In this document: in pieces, positions 53,154-61,954 of the stretch
Layout of the letters: each line of letters starts with the position of its first letter
Numbering within the stretch: the stretch's first letter is position 1
Program-made: the position numbers and the translations under genes
The notes under the pieces: model-generated
Database searches by the model: none
What the model was told of the DNA's origin: nothing
The model's input: the letters and a program-made list of their open reading frames with translations, nothing else
Assembly: GCF_014851915.1 (NCBI RefSeq)
Contig: NZ_JACVAP010000001.1
Location: 1,302,001 to 1,366,000 of the forward strand
Source: Xanthomonas sp. XNM01
Lineage (GTDB): Bacteria > Pseudomonadota > Gammaproteobacteria > Xanthomonadales > Xanthomonadaceae
Reading direction: 5' to 3'
Length of the DNA: 64,000 nt

Positions 53154-53180
53154 TTATCGGCAGTGCGAGGCGGAACTGAG
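53154..53180 (-). promoter_or_regulatory. Sigma-28-like promoter of the Cys-protein/receptor 2 pair
   Basis: GCCGATAA (53161-53154) is a perfect sigma-28 -10. The -35 is weaker (CTCAGTTC at 11 bases spacing, or TCAGTTCC at 10). It lies 38 bases before the ATG at 53116. Confidence 0.55.
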
Positions 53181-53233
53181 ACGGAGTCGACGGAAATGCT
53201 ACTACGATCCCTGTTTCACGTCGCTGTATACGA

Positions 53234-53261
53234 CCCCGTCCGGGACATGCCCTGGACGGGG
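53234..53261. terminator. Second hairpin downstream of receptor 3
   Basis: CCCCGTCCGGG pairs with CCTGGACGGGG at 10 of 11 positions around a 6-base loop. It lies between the receptor 3 stop and the next promoter and probably backs up the terminator at 53307. Confidence 0.4.
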
Positions 53262-53306
53262 CCAGGCGGTGCGATGGGGCATGACGCTCGATCCCCCGGA
53301 GGCGCG

Positions 53307-53344
53307 CCCGGGGTTCCCGCCCGCTGGTGGCGGAAAACCCCGGG
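53307..53344 (-). terminator. Terminator hairpin of receptor 3
   Basis: CCCGGGGTT and AACCCCGGG form the outer 9-base stem, with an inner CCGCC/GGCGG stem. It begins 11 bases after the receptor 3 stop (53355). Confidence 0.6.
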
Positions 53345-53354
53345 GACCGACCGC

Positions 53355-55544
53355 TCAGAAGCTGCGGAAATCGCCGTCGGCCGCGACCACACTCAACTGC
53401 GGGGCGCGCCTGCGTGCCGACGGCGCGGAGGCGGCAGCGACGGAGGCATCGTGGCGCGCATCGAGCCGGAACACCGACACCGCCTGCGCCAGCTGCCTGG
53501 CCTGTTCCTCCATCGAACTGGCGGCGGCCGAGGCTTCCTCGACCAGGGCTGCGTTCTGCTGCGTGGTCTCGTCCATCTGCACGATGGTCTGGCTGACCTG
53601 CTCGATGCCGGCGGCCTGCTCCTGCGAGGCCGCCGAGATCTCGGCCATGATGTCGGTCACCCGCTGCACCGAACCGACCAGCTCGCCCATCGTCGCGCCG
53701 GCCTTCTCGGCCAGGGCGGCGCCATCGGCGACCTTGCCGGTCGAATCCTCGATCAGGCCCTTGATCTCCTTGGCCGCCGTGGCGCTGCGCTGGGCCAGCG
53801 AACGCACCTCGGTGGCGACCACGGCGAAGCCGCGGCCCTGCTCGCCGGCACGGGCCGCCTCGACTGCGGCGTTGAGCGCCAGGATGTTGGTCTGGAACGC
53901 GATGCCGTCGATCACCGAGATGATGTCGGCGATCTTGCGGGAGGCGGCCTGGATGTCGGCCATGGTCGACACGACCTGGCCGACGACCTGGCCGCCCTGC
54001 GAAGCCACCGACGCGGCGCCGATCGCCAGCTGGTTGGCCTGGCGGGCGTGGTCGGCGTTCTGGCGCACGGTGGAGGTCAGCTCCTCCATCGAGGCGGCGG
54101 TCTCTTCCAGGTTGGCCGCCTGCTGCTCGGTGCGGCGCGACAGGTCGTTGTTGCCCGAGGCGATCTCGGTGGCGGCGGTGTTGATGGCCACGTTGGACTG
54201 CTGGATGCGGCCGACGATCGAGGTCAGCTGCTCGACGGTGGCGTTGGCGTCGTCGCGCATCTTCGCGAACACGCCGTGGAAATCGCCTTCCATGCGTGCG
54301 GTGAGATCGCCGGCGGCGATGGCCTGCAGCAGACCGGACAGGGTCGACAGGTTGCCGTCGGCGGTGGCCATCAGCTGGTTCAGACTGGCGACCATCGCCT
54401 TGAAGTCGAACTGGAAGCTGTCGACGTCGCCGCGCAGGGAGAAATCGCCGTCCGCGGCCGCGCCGGCCAGACGCCGGATCTCGGTGTTCATCGCGCTCAG
54501 GTTGCGCTTGACCGTGGCCATGGTCCGGGTGATCACCGCCTTCTCTTCCGGCAGCTCGGGCATGTCGTCGGAGAGGTCGCCGATCGCATACCGACCCATC
54601 AGTGCCGACAGCTGCGCCTGCAGCTGCAGATGCGAGCCGACCAGCGCATTGGTGTCGTGCACCATCCGCCCGTAGTCGCCGGGGAACGCGGTCTCGTCCA
54701 TGCGGTGGCTGATGCGGCCGGCATCGTGTTCGCGCGCCATCCGCGACTGCGCCTGCAGGACCGCCTGCAGCTGTTCCTGCATCCGGCGCATGCTGCCGAG
54801 CAGGCGTCCGGTTTCGTCGTCGGGCTGCTGGCCGATGGTGTTGTCGAGCTGGCCGCGGGCGATGGCGTCGGCCACCGAGGTCGCGCGCCCGAGCGGACCG
54901 GTCAGGCTGCGGGTGATCAGCCACGCCAGCAGCACGCCGGCGATCGCGGCGATGACGCCGAACACGATCAGGATCCGGTTGGCGAAACCGACCGAGGTGT
55001 CGATCTGCGCGGCCGAGGCATCGGTATTGCGCTGCTGCAGGTCGATCGCCGCCTGGATCGCATTGCTGCGTGCGTCGAACAGCGGCTCGGCCTCGCCGTA
55101 GAGCAGCGTGCGCGCCGCGTCGTGCTCGCCGGCCACGGCCAGCTCGCGGATCTGCGTGTTCAGCCCGTGCGCGGCCTGGTCGGTCTGCACGATCTGCTCC
55201 ATCGCCGCACGGCCGCTCTCGTCGAAGCGCAGTGCCGACAGCTCCTCGCGCGTCTTCAGGTAGCCCTGGCGCATCGCGCGGACATCCTCGAGCAGCTGGG
55301 GGCGTTCGTCCTCGGGGGCGAGCAGCAGGTCGCGGGTGTTGCGCTCGGACTGCAGGTTGACGCGACGCATCTGGATCAGCAGCGCGGTCTTGCGGTTCTG
55401 CAGGTCGGTGATGTCCTGGACGTGGTCGTTGACCGTGTCCAGCTGGTACAGCGCCAGCGCGGACGACGCGGCGAGCATGGCCAGCAGCAGGCCGAAGCCG
55501 AGCGCCAGACGGCTGCCGACCTTCATCGATTGAAGAATGTTCAT
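53355..55544 (-). CDS. Methyl-accepting chemotaxis protein, four-helix-bundle sensor (receptor 3)
   Basis: The 729-residue receptor starts [20 protein letters not shown] (TM1). It has a ~150-residue helical periplasmic domain (4HB_MCP type, e.g. [20 protein letters not shown]), TM2 near residue 195 ([19 protein letters not shown]), HAMP, further HAMP-like repeats, and the signalling domain. The C-terminus is [11 protein letters not shown], with a possible weak aromatic-x-x-Phe tail. A clear sigma-28 site is not visible before it, only GCCGATCC (55595-55588) without a matching -35. It lies downstream of the transposase-like gene on the same strand. Confidence 0.93.
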   Translation of the reverse strand: MNILQSMKVGSRLALGFGLLLAMLAASSALALYQLDTVNDHVQDITDLQNRKTALLIQMRRVNLQSERNTRDLLLAPEDERPQLLEDVRAMRQGYLKTREELSALRFDESGRAAMEQIVQTDQAAHGLNTQIRELAVAGEHDAARTLLYGEAEPLFDARSNAIQAAIDLQQRNTDASAAQIDTSVGFANRILIVFGVIAAIAGVLLAWLITRSLTGPLGRATSVADAIARGQLDNTIGQQPDDETGRLLGSMRRMQEQLQAVLQAQSRMAREHDAGRISHRMDETAFPGDYGRMVHDTNALVGSHLQLQAQLSALMGRYAIGDLSDDMPELPEEKAVITRTMATVKRNLSAMNTEIRRLAGAAADGDFSLRGDVDSFQFDFKAMVASLNQLMATADGNLSTLSGLLQAIAAGDLTARMEGDFHGVFAKMRDDANATVEQLTSIVGRIQQSNVAINTAATEIASGNNDLSRRTEQQAANLEETAASMEELTSTVRQNADHARQANQLAIGAASVASQGGQVVGQVVSTMADIQAASRKIADIISVIDGIAFQTNILALNAAVEAARAGEQGRGFAVVATEVRSLAQRSATAAKEIKGLIEDSTGKVADGAALAEKAGATMGELVGSVQRVTDIMAEISAASQEQAAGIEQVSQTIVQMDETTQQNAALVEEASAAASSMEEQARQLAQAVSVFRLDARHDASVAAASAPSARRRAPQLSVVAADGDFRSF

Positions 55545-55607
55545 GAGCTCCTTGCAGGGGACGGGGTGGTCCTGTCCGATAGCGCAGGGATCGGCTCACG
55601 ATTGAAT

Positions 55608-56123
55608 TCAGCCGTCTCTCGAAATAAACACGCGCAGGGCCTGGACCAGTGCGTCGGTGGAGGACGCGGCCACGTCGGCCGCCGGCGCCGGCGCCGTCGT
55701 CAGCGGCGTGACCGGTGGAGAACGCGCCTGCAGGTGCTTGCGCGGGCGACCGCGGCGGCCACCGTGCACCGGGCGCCAGCGCGGCCCGCTCTGCCCGGGT
55801 CCCGGTGCCGGGTCGCACGTCCAGTGAATGCCCCGCAGTTCGGGGTGCTCGGCCAGGCCGGCGGCCCAGATCGCATCGAACAGGCCGTTCTCGTCCCAGT
55901 GCCGGAAATGCCGGTTGACGGTACTGACGCTGCCCAGCGCCGGTGGCAGCTCATGCCATGCACAACGGGTCAGCAGCACGTGCAGGACCGCGTCGAACAC
56001 CTCGCGCTGGTCACGGGCCTTGCGCCCACCGCCGGGACGTCTGCGATAGGCCCTGTCTGGCGTTCGCCGGGAGGCCGGGATCAAGGGTTCGATGCGTTTC
56101 CACAGGTCGTTGCTGATTCCCAT
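55608..56123 (-). CDS. IS5-type transposase N-terminal (DUF4096) protein with AT-hook, probable relic or domesticated
   Basis: The 171-residue protein starts MGISNDLWKRIEPLIPASRR. Residues 1-100 are a typical IS5/IS427 orfA domain (GGGRKARDQREVFDAVLHVL, SVSTVNRHFRHWDENGLFDA). The DDE catalytic domain is absent. Instead residues 101-171 are Pro/Gly/Ala-rich and contain GGRRGRPRKH (121-130), an AT-hook core RGRPR that binds the minor groove of A/T-rich DNA. No terminal inverted repeats or target duplication are seen. It lies between two chemoreceptor genes in their direction; the DNA before it is A/T-rich. Either a decayed IS or a protein recruited as a DNA-binding regulator. Confidence 0.75.
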   Translation of the reverse strand: MGISNDLWKRIEPLIPASRRTPDRAYRRRPGGGRKARDQREVFDAVLHVLLTRCAWHELPPALGSVSTVNRHFRHWDENGLFDAIWAAGLAEHPELRGIHWTCDPAPGPGQSGPRWRPVHGGRRGRPRKHLQARSPPVTPLTTAPAPAADVAASSTDALVQALRVFISRDG

Positions 56124-56495
56124 GCATGTCCGCTCGGTGTCCTCCCGGTGAGCCAGACGGCAGAGCATGCACGAGTGCGGCGTGAGTTTTAACCGCCAAG
56201 TTATTGTTTCGGGATAATTTTTCTTGAGTTCGCATTGTCCATCCACTGGCCTGCGGGTCAGGCAGTGGACAGTGCGAGGAGGATGGAGAGGCGCGCGCCG
56301 CCACTGTAGCCGCGGCGCGGCGGCGGTCATCGCAGTGTCATTTCGATATATCTTATCTATCGACGTGGTGTGCATCGGGGACAGCGATGGCGCCCGGCGC
56401 GGGCCCTGCATCGCCGTGATCCCGGTTGGCCGGCAGGTGCAGGCGCCCGGTTCCATCCGCAGCGGCGGAACGGAACCGGGGACGTGCGTACCGGA
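56124..56495. other. Intergenic stretch with A/T-rich island, before the transposase-like gene
   Basis: These 372 bases contain no gene. The part at about 56186-56230 is much richer in A/T than anything nearby and probably holds the promoter of the transposase-like gene. TCAAGAAA, 11 bases, AACAATAA on the minus strand (about 56233-56207) has sigma-28 spacing but a poor -10. The part near 56447-56479 is a hairpin ending receptor 4. Confidence 0.5.
56447..56479 (-). terminator. Imperfect hairpin after receptor 4
   Basis: CCGGTTCC and GGAACCGG form the outer 8-base stem, with CCGC/GCGG inside. It starts 17 bases after the receptor 4 stop (56496). Confidence 0.5.
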
Positions 56496-58682
56496 TCAGG
56501 CGGTTTCCACCGCATACAGCGGGCGGCGCCCGCGGCGTTCGCCGGCACCCGCGCCGCGTACACCGCCCGGGTGCGGCGCACGCGGTTCCAGCCGGAACAC
56601 CGCCACCGCCGATGCCAGACCGGAGGCCTGGTCTTCCATCGCGCGCGCCGCGGCGCTGGCCTCCTCGACCAGGGCGGCGTTCTGCTGGGTGGCGCCGTCC
56701 ATCTGCACGATGGTCTGGCTGACCTGCTCGATGCCGCTGGCCTGCTCCTGCGACGCGGCGGCGATCTCGCCCATGATGTCGGTCACCCGCCGCACCGAGG
56801 CCACGATTTCGGTCATGGTCGCACCGGCCTGCAGCGCCAGCGCCGATCCGCTTTCGACCCTGCCGGTGGACTCCTCGATCAGGGTCTTGATCTCCCTGGC
56901 CGCCGTCGCGCTGCGCTGTGCCAGCGAACGCACCTCGCTGGCGACCACCGCGAAGCCGCGGCCGAGCTCACCGGCGCGGGCCGCCTCGACCGCCGCATTG
57001 AGCGCCAGGATGTTGGTCTGGAAGGCGATGCCGTCGATCACCGAGATGATGTCGCCGATCCGCCGCGAGGACGCCTGGATGTCGGTCATCGTCGCCACCA
57101 CCTGGCCGACGACGTCGCCGCCCTGAGAGGCGACCGACGTCGCGCCGATGACCAGCTGGTTGGCCTGCCGCGCGTGCTCGGCATTCTGCTTGACGGTGGA
57201 GGTCAGTTCCTCCATCGAGGCCGCGGTCTCCTCCAGGTTGGCCGCCTGCTGCTCGGTGCGGCGCGACAGGTCCTCGTTGCCGGCGGCGATCTCGGCCGCC
57301 GCACTGTTGATGGCCACGTTGGACTGCTGGATGCGGCCGACGATCGCCGTCAGCTGTTCGACGGTGATGTTGGCGTCGTCGCGCATCGTGGCGAACACGC
57401 CGCGGAAGTCGCCCTCCATGCGCGCGGTCAGGTCGCCGGCGGCGATCGCACGCAGCAGCTGCGAGAGCTGCGACAGGGTCTGGTCGCTGCTGGCCATCAT
57501 GCCGTTCAGGCTCTGCACCATGGCCAGGAAATCGTGGCGGTAGGCGGACTCGTCGCCACGGACCGAGAAGTCGCCTGCGGCGGCGGCCGCGGACAGGCGC
57601 CGGATCTCGCCATTGATCGACGACAGCGCCTGCTTGCACATGTCCATCGCGTCGGTGATCGCGGCCTTCTCGCCGGGCAGCCGGTCCATGTCCACCGACA
57701 GGTCGCCGACCGCATAGCGGCGCATGGTCTCCACCGCGCGCATCTTCACCCCGATGTGCTGGGCGACCAGCGCATTGGTGTCGCGCACCATGCGCCCGTA
57801 CTCGCCCGGGAAGCTGGCGTCGTCGATGCGGAAGCTGATCTGGCCCTGGTCGTGGCGCACCGTCATCTCGGTCTGCGCGGCGATCACCGCCTGCAGCTGC
57901 TGCTGCATGCAACGCATCGACTCGAGCAGCTGCCCGGTCTCGTCGCGCCGCTGCGCGCCGATCGGATTGTCGAGCCGGCCCTGGGCGATGTCGCGCGCCA
58001 CGCGGTTGGCCTGCTGCAGGGGGCGGGCGATCGCGCGGGAGATGCGCCAGCCGAACAGCGAGGCGGACAGCAGCAGGATCGCGATGCCGATCCAGATCAC
58101 GGCCACGGTGCTCCGGTACGACGTTTCCGAGCCTGCGACCTGGCGATGCAGATGCTCGGCGTTGTAGGCGGTCAGCGCGTCGAGCGCATCGGACAGGTCG
58201 CGGCGATGCTGCAGGGCGTCGCTGTCGGAGATCCGGCTGGCGTCGGCGAAATCACCGCGCTCCAGCGCGGCCAGGATCGCCGCGTTGGCCGCCAGGTAGG
58301 CCTGGCGCGCAGTCCTCACCTCGTCGTACATCGCCTGTTCCCGGGCCGAGGATTCAGCGGGAATGGCGTCGTAGGCGCGCTCGGCCTCGGCGATGGCCTG
58401 CAGGTCCTTGTCGAGCCGCGCGCGGTACTCCCGCCGCTGGTCCTGCGGGCGCTGCGGATCGAGCAGGGCCAGTTCGTAGAGCCGGATCTCGTTGGTCAGC
58501 GCCCGCATCTGGCCCAGGTGCAGCACCGCCGGCAGCCAGTTGCGGTTGGTGTCCTGGATCTGGACGTTGGAGATGCCCAGGCGCCACAGCGCCAGCATGC
58601 CCAGCGCGAAGGTCATCAGGGTGGTCACGGCGAACGCCACCGCAAGCTTGCGTCCGACCGGCAGGTCATGGAACCAGGTCAT
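56496..58682 (-). CDS. Methyl-accepting chemotaxis protein, four-helix-bundle sensor (receptor 4)
   Basis: The 728-residue receptor starts [20 protein letters not shown] (TM1). The helical periplasmic domain (residues ~35-190; [40 protein letters not shown]) is 4HB-type. TM2 lies near 195 ([19 protein letters not shown]). HAMP, repeated HAMP-like units and the signalling domain follow. It has small changes from its neighbours in the tip region ([20 protein letters not shown] instead of RAGEQ and VATEVR). The C-terminus is [10 protein letters not shown], without a docking tail. The best -10-like sequence upstream is GCCGCTAA (58740-58733) with a poor -35. Confidence 0.93.
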   Translation of the reverse strand: MTWFHDLPVGRKLAVAFAVTTLMTFALGMLALWRLGISNVQIQDTNRNWLPAVLHLGQMRALTNEIRLYELALLDPQRPQDQRREYRARLDKDLQAIAEAERAYDAIPAESSAREQAMYDEVRTARQAYLAANAAILAALERGDFADASRISDSDALQHRRDLSDALDALTAYNAEHLHRQVAGSETSYRSTVAVIWIGIAILLLSASLFGWRISRAIARPLQQANRVARDIAQGRLDNPIGAQRRDETGQLLESMRCMQQQLQAVIAAQTEMTVRHDQGQISFRIDDASFPGEYGRMVRDTNALVAQHIGVKMRAVETMRRYAVGDLSVDMDRLPGEKAAITDAMDMCKQALSSINGEIRRLSAAAAAGDFSVRGDESAYRHDFLAMVQSLNGMMASSDQTLSQLSQLLRAIAAGDLTARMEGDFRGVFATMRDDANITVEQLTAIVGRIQQSNVAINSAAAEIAAGNEDLSRRTEQQAANLEETAASMEELTSTVKQNAEHARQANQLVIGATSVASQGGDVVGQVVATMTDIQASSRRIGDIISVIDGIAFQTNILALNAAVEAARAGELGRGFAVVASEVRSLAQRSATAAREIKTLIEESTGRVESGSALALQAGATMTEIVASVRRVTDIMGEIAAASQEQASGIEQVSQTIVQMDGATQQNAALVEEASAAARAMEDQASGLASAVAVFRLEPRAPHPGGVRGAGAGERRGRRPLYAVETA

Positions 58683-59030
58683 GGTGTTGCCCTCCTTGAG
58701 CGGATCGTCGGATGACGATCGAGACTGATCGGTTAGCGGCAGGCCGCCTCCGTTATGGAAGATCCTTCCTTGAATGGTTCACCGCGATGCCGCGGCTGCA
58801 GGACGGCGGACATGGCGGACAGGCGCGCGGGAACGTCCCCGCGTGCGATGGTGACGATGGTCGAGCAGGCGATCCTGTCATCCGGCATGGCGCCTCCTGC
58901 ACTGCGACCGCGCTGTCACCGGATCGGCGCGCGGCCGATGACAACGCGATGTCCAGTCCGTGCGTGCGAATCCAGCGACGTGTTCACCCGGCCGTCGGCG
59001 GCGTGCACCGGCGCGCCTGCGTCACCGCAC
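58683..59030. other. Intergenic stretch between receptors 4 and 5
   Basis: These 348 bases hold no convincing gene. They contain the receptor 4 leader with a possible GCCGCTAA -10 and several short GC-rich inverted repeats after the receptor 5 stop. Short open frames are Ser/Arg/Pro-rich and look like chance frames. Confidence 0.5.
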
Positions 59031-61760
59031 TCAGAACTCCGCCCAGTCCTTCTCCGCTGCCGGCCGCGCGCGGGGCGGGCGTGCCGGTAACGCAGGTGGT
59101 GCGGAAGCCAGGGGCGCGGCGCGGGGGCGGGGAGCGGCAGGTGCCGGTGCGGCGGTACGCTCGAACCGGAACACCGAGATGGCCTGGCCGAGGCCGGCGG
59201 CCTGCTCCTCCATCGCACGTGCCGCGGCGGTGGCTTCCTCCACCAGCGCCGCGTTCTGCTGGGTGGTCTCGTCCATCTGGGTGATGGTCTGGTTGACCTG
59301 CTCGATGCCGGCGGCCTGTTCCTGCGAGGCCGCCGAGATCTCGGCCATGATGTCGGTCACCCGCTGCACCGAGGCCACCAGTTCGCCCATCGTCGCCCCG
59401 GCCTGCTGGGCCAGCGCCGAGCCGGTCTCGACCTTGCCGGTCGAATCCTCGATCAGGCCCTTGATCTCCTTGGCCGCGGTGGCGCTGCGCTGGGCCAGCG
59501 AACGGACCTCGGTGGCGACCACGGCGAAGCCGCGGCCCTGCTCGCCGGCACGCGCCGCTTCCACCGCGGCGTTGAGCGCCAGGATGTTGGTCTGGAAGGC
59601 GATGCCGTCGATCACCGAGATGATGTCGGCGATCCGGCGCGAGGAGGCCTGGATGTCGGCCATGGTGGTGACGACCTGGCCGACGACCTGACCGCCCTGG
59701 GCGGCGACCGAGGCCGCGCCGATGGTGAGCTGGTTGGCCTGCCGTGCGTGGTCGGCGTTCTGCTTGACCGTGGAGGTCAGCTCCTCCATCGAGGCGGCGG
59801 TTTCCTCCAGGTTGGCGGCCTGCTGCTCGGTACGGCGCGACAGGTCATTGTTGCCCGAAGCGATCTCGGTGGCGGCGGTGTTGATGGCCACGTTGGACTG
59901 CTGGATGCGGCCGACGATGGAGGTCAGCTGTTCGACGGTGGCATTGGCGTCATCGCGCATCTTCGCGAACACGCCGTGGAAATCGCCTTCCATCCGTGCG
60001 GTCAGGTCGCCTGCGGACAGCGCCGTCAGCAGGCGCGAGACCTCGGCCAGGCTGACGTCGTTGGCCTGGAGCAGGGCATTGAGCTGCTGGGCCAGCTGCA
60101 ACAGGAAACCCTGCTTGCCCTGCAGCGACACGCGGCCGGAGAGGTCGCCGGCCGCCGCCGCCGAGACGATGCCGCTGAGTTCCTGCTCGACCTGCACTTC
60201 GGCGGTGCGGTCCGCCCATTCCACCGCGTAACCGATGCGGTCACCGGCCGCGTCGCTGACCGGATTGATGATCAGCTGCATGATGTGGCCGCCGACCTGG
60301 ATCTGCGCCTTGTGCGTGCCCGACAGGGCCGACAGCAGCCGCGACTGGTGCTCGGGATGCCGATGGAACACGTCGATGCTGCCACCGACGACCGTGGCCA
60401 CCTGGAACTGCGGCAGATCGCGCTGGATGTCGCTCTCGACCTCGGCCAGCATGCGCAGCAGCGGGCGGTTGGCGTAGATGATGGTGCGGTCGGCGTCGGC
60501 GATCATCACGTTGGTGGTGACGTCGTCCAGCGCGGTGCGGATGCGCAGGTTCTCGCGGGCCAGCGCCGCATCCTGCTCGATGCGGCTGCGCAGGTTGCCC
60601 TGCATGCGCAGCATCGAGCGCATCAGGTCGCCGATCTCGTCGCCGCGCGATGCATCGATGCGGGTATCGAGCGTGCCGTTGGCGATGTCGTCGGCCACCG
60701 CGGCCGCCTGCGACAGCGGACGCACCACCTGCCTGCGCAGCAGCAGCGACAACGCGACGCTCAGCACCACCGCGGCGCCGAGCCCGACCAGCACCAGCAG
60801 CCAGAGCAGGGAACGGGCCTGCTGCATCAGCAGGGCGTGCGGGACGATCACGCCCATCGCGAAACGCTGCGCGGTGCTGCCGACCTGCATCGGCGCGTAG
60901 ACCGCCACCGCATCGTCGCTGCGCGCATGCTCGCCGAACGTGTCGAACAGGTCGCCGCGCGCAATCCCGGTCAGCGCCGCCCGCGTGGTGGCATCCTCGC
61001 GGACCCGGCCGACCTCGGCCGGATCGGGGCTGGCCAGCACCCGGCCGGCCGGCGACAGCAGTTCGATGTGGCCTTCGCCCAGCGGACGCAGCGCCGACAG
61101 GCGCTCCTGCAGCGAGGACAGGGCGATGTCGACGGTGACCATGCCGAGGAAGCGATCGCCCTCGAGGATCGGCATCGACAGCGTGGTCATCAGGATCGTG
61201 CGTCCGCCGATCTGGTATTCGTAGGGCTCGACCAGCATCGCCTCGCGCCGCTCGCGCGGCATCCGGTACCAGTCGCCCGCGCCGGGCACCTCGTAGTCGC
61301 GCAGCGGCTCGCTGATCGGCGTGCCGTCGTTCCACGCCCAGTAGCTCATGAAGCGGCCGGTCTCGTCGTGGGCTTCGGCGCCGACATGCTCGGCGTCGCG
61401 TCCGTCGAACGCATCCGGTTCCCACAGCGTGCCCACGCCGATCCACTCCGGATGGGCCTGGAGCTGGGCGCGCATCAGGGCCGAGGCCGAGGCACGGTCG
61501 AGCCGGCCCTGCTCGCGCAACAGCAGCAGCGTGCCGGCGAGCGTGGCGGCGGTGTCGTGCGCGGTGCCCAGTTCGGCCGAGACGCGTCCAGCCTCGACAG
61601 TGGCCAGGTTCCGCATCGATTCGGCGGCGGTGGAGAGCAGGGCGGTGCTGCTCTTCCAGTAGCTGATGGCCGCGGTCAGGCCGAAGGAGACGACGGCAAC
61701 GAGGGCGGTACCCAGCATCAGCCGGGTGGCGATGCTGGCCTGACGGCGGGAGGTGGACAT
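59031..61760 (-). CDS. Methyl-accepting chemotaxis protein, double-Cache and PAS (receptor 5)
   Basis: The 909-residue receptor begins [20 protein letters not shown] (TM1). It has a dCache_1-like periplasmic domain (residues ~35-320; [60 protein letters not shown]), TM2 near 330, HAMP and a PAS domain ([20 protein letters not shown]). A HAMP-like unit and the signalling domain follow. The C-terminus DWAEF fits the xWxxF tail that CheR and CheB dock to. The start at 61760 is preferred: the frame runs to a TTG at 61817, but that lies inside a sigma-28 promoter. Confidence 0.94.
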   Translation of the reverse strand: MSTSRRQASIATRLMLGTALVAVVSFGLTAAISYWKSSTALLSTAAESMRNLATVEAGRVSAELGTAHDTAATLAGTLLLLREQGRLDRASASALMRAQLQAHPEWIGVGTLWEPDAFDGRDAEHVGAEAHDETGRFMSYWAWNDGTPISEPLRDYEVPGAGDWYRMPRERREAMLVEPYEYQIGGRTILMTTLSMPILEGDRFLGMVTVDIALSSLQERLSALRPLGEGHIELLSPAGRVLASPDPAEVGRVREDATTRAALTGIARGDLFDTFGEHARSDDAVAVYAPMQVGSTAQRFAMGVIVPHALLMQQARSLLWLLVLVGLGAAVVLSVALSLLLRRQVVRPLSQAAAVADDIANGTLDTRIDASRGDEIGDLMRSMLRMQGNLRSRIEQDAALARENLRIRTALDDVTTNVMIADADRTIIYANRPLLRMLAEVESDIQRDLPQFQVATVVGGSIDVFHRHPEHQSRLLSALSGTHKAQIQVGGHIMQLIINPVSDAAGDRIGYAVEWADRTAEVQVEQELSGIVSAAAAGDLSGRVSLQGKQGFLLQLAQQLNALLQANDVSLAEVSRLLTALSAGDLTARMEGDFHGVFAKMRDDANATVEQLTSIVGRIQQSNVAINTAATEIASGNNDLSRRTEQQAANLEETAASMEELTSTVKQNADHARQANQLTIGAASVAAQGGQVVGQVVTTMADIQASSRRIADIISVIDGIAFQTNILALNAAVEAARAGEQGRGFAVVATEVRSLAQRSATAAKEIKGLIEDSTGKVETGSALAQQAGATMGELVASVQRVTDIMAEISAASQEQAAGIEQVNQTITQMDETTQQNAALVEEATAAARAMEEQAAGLGQAISVFRFERTAAPAPAAPRPRAAPLASAPPALPARPPRARPAAEKDWAEF

Positions 61761-61795
61761 GCGGGGCTCGCGGAGTTGCCGGAATGGCCCTGTTG

Positions 61796-61822
61796 TCATC
61801 GGGCCGCAATCCACCAACTTGA
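61796..61822 (-). promoter_or_regulatory. Sigma-28 (FliA) promoter of receptor 5
   Basis: TCAAGTTG (61822-61815), an 11-base spacer and CCCGATGA (61803-61796) match sigma-28 at both elements (-10 six of eight). It ends 35 bases before the ATG at 61760, like the cheR site. Confidence 0.6.
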
Positions 61823-61879
61823 GGCACGAACTGTGCTTCAGTTCACCAAAATGCCGTACCTGCCAGCATGTCGCTGCCG

Positions 61880-61898
61880 GGCCGCCCGGTCGGCGGCC
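61880..61898. terminator. Hairpin between receptors 6 and 5
   Basis: GGCCGCC and GGCGGCC form a 7-base stem with a 5-base loop, between the receptor 6 stop (61955) and the receptor 5 promoter. There is no U-run. Confidence 0.4.
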
Positions 61899-61954
61899 GG
61901 ACCTCTGGTATCAGGCCGACCGCGCGCGGAGGTTCTCGTGACCCGGCAGGCGCC

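Noticed and set aside
55608-56495. Intact insertion sequence
   Set aside because: No DDE domain, no terminal inverted repeats and no target duplication could be seen around the IS5-type frame.
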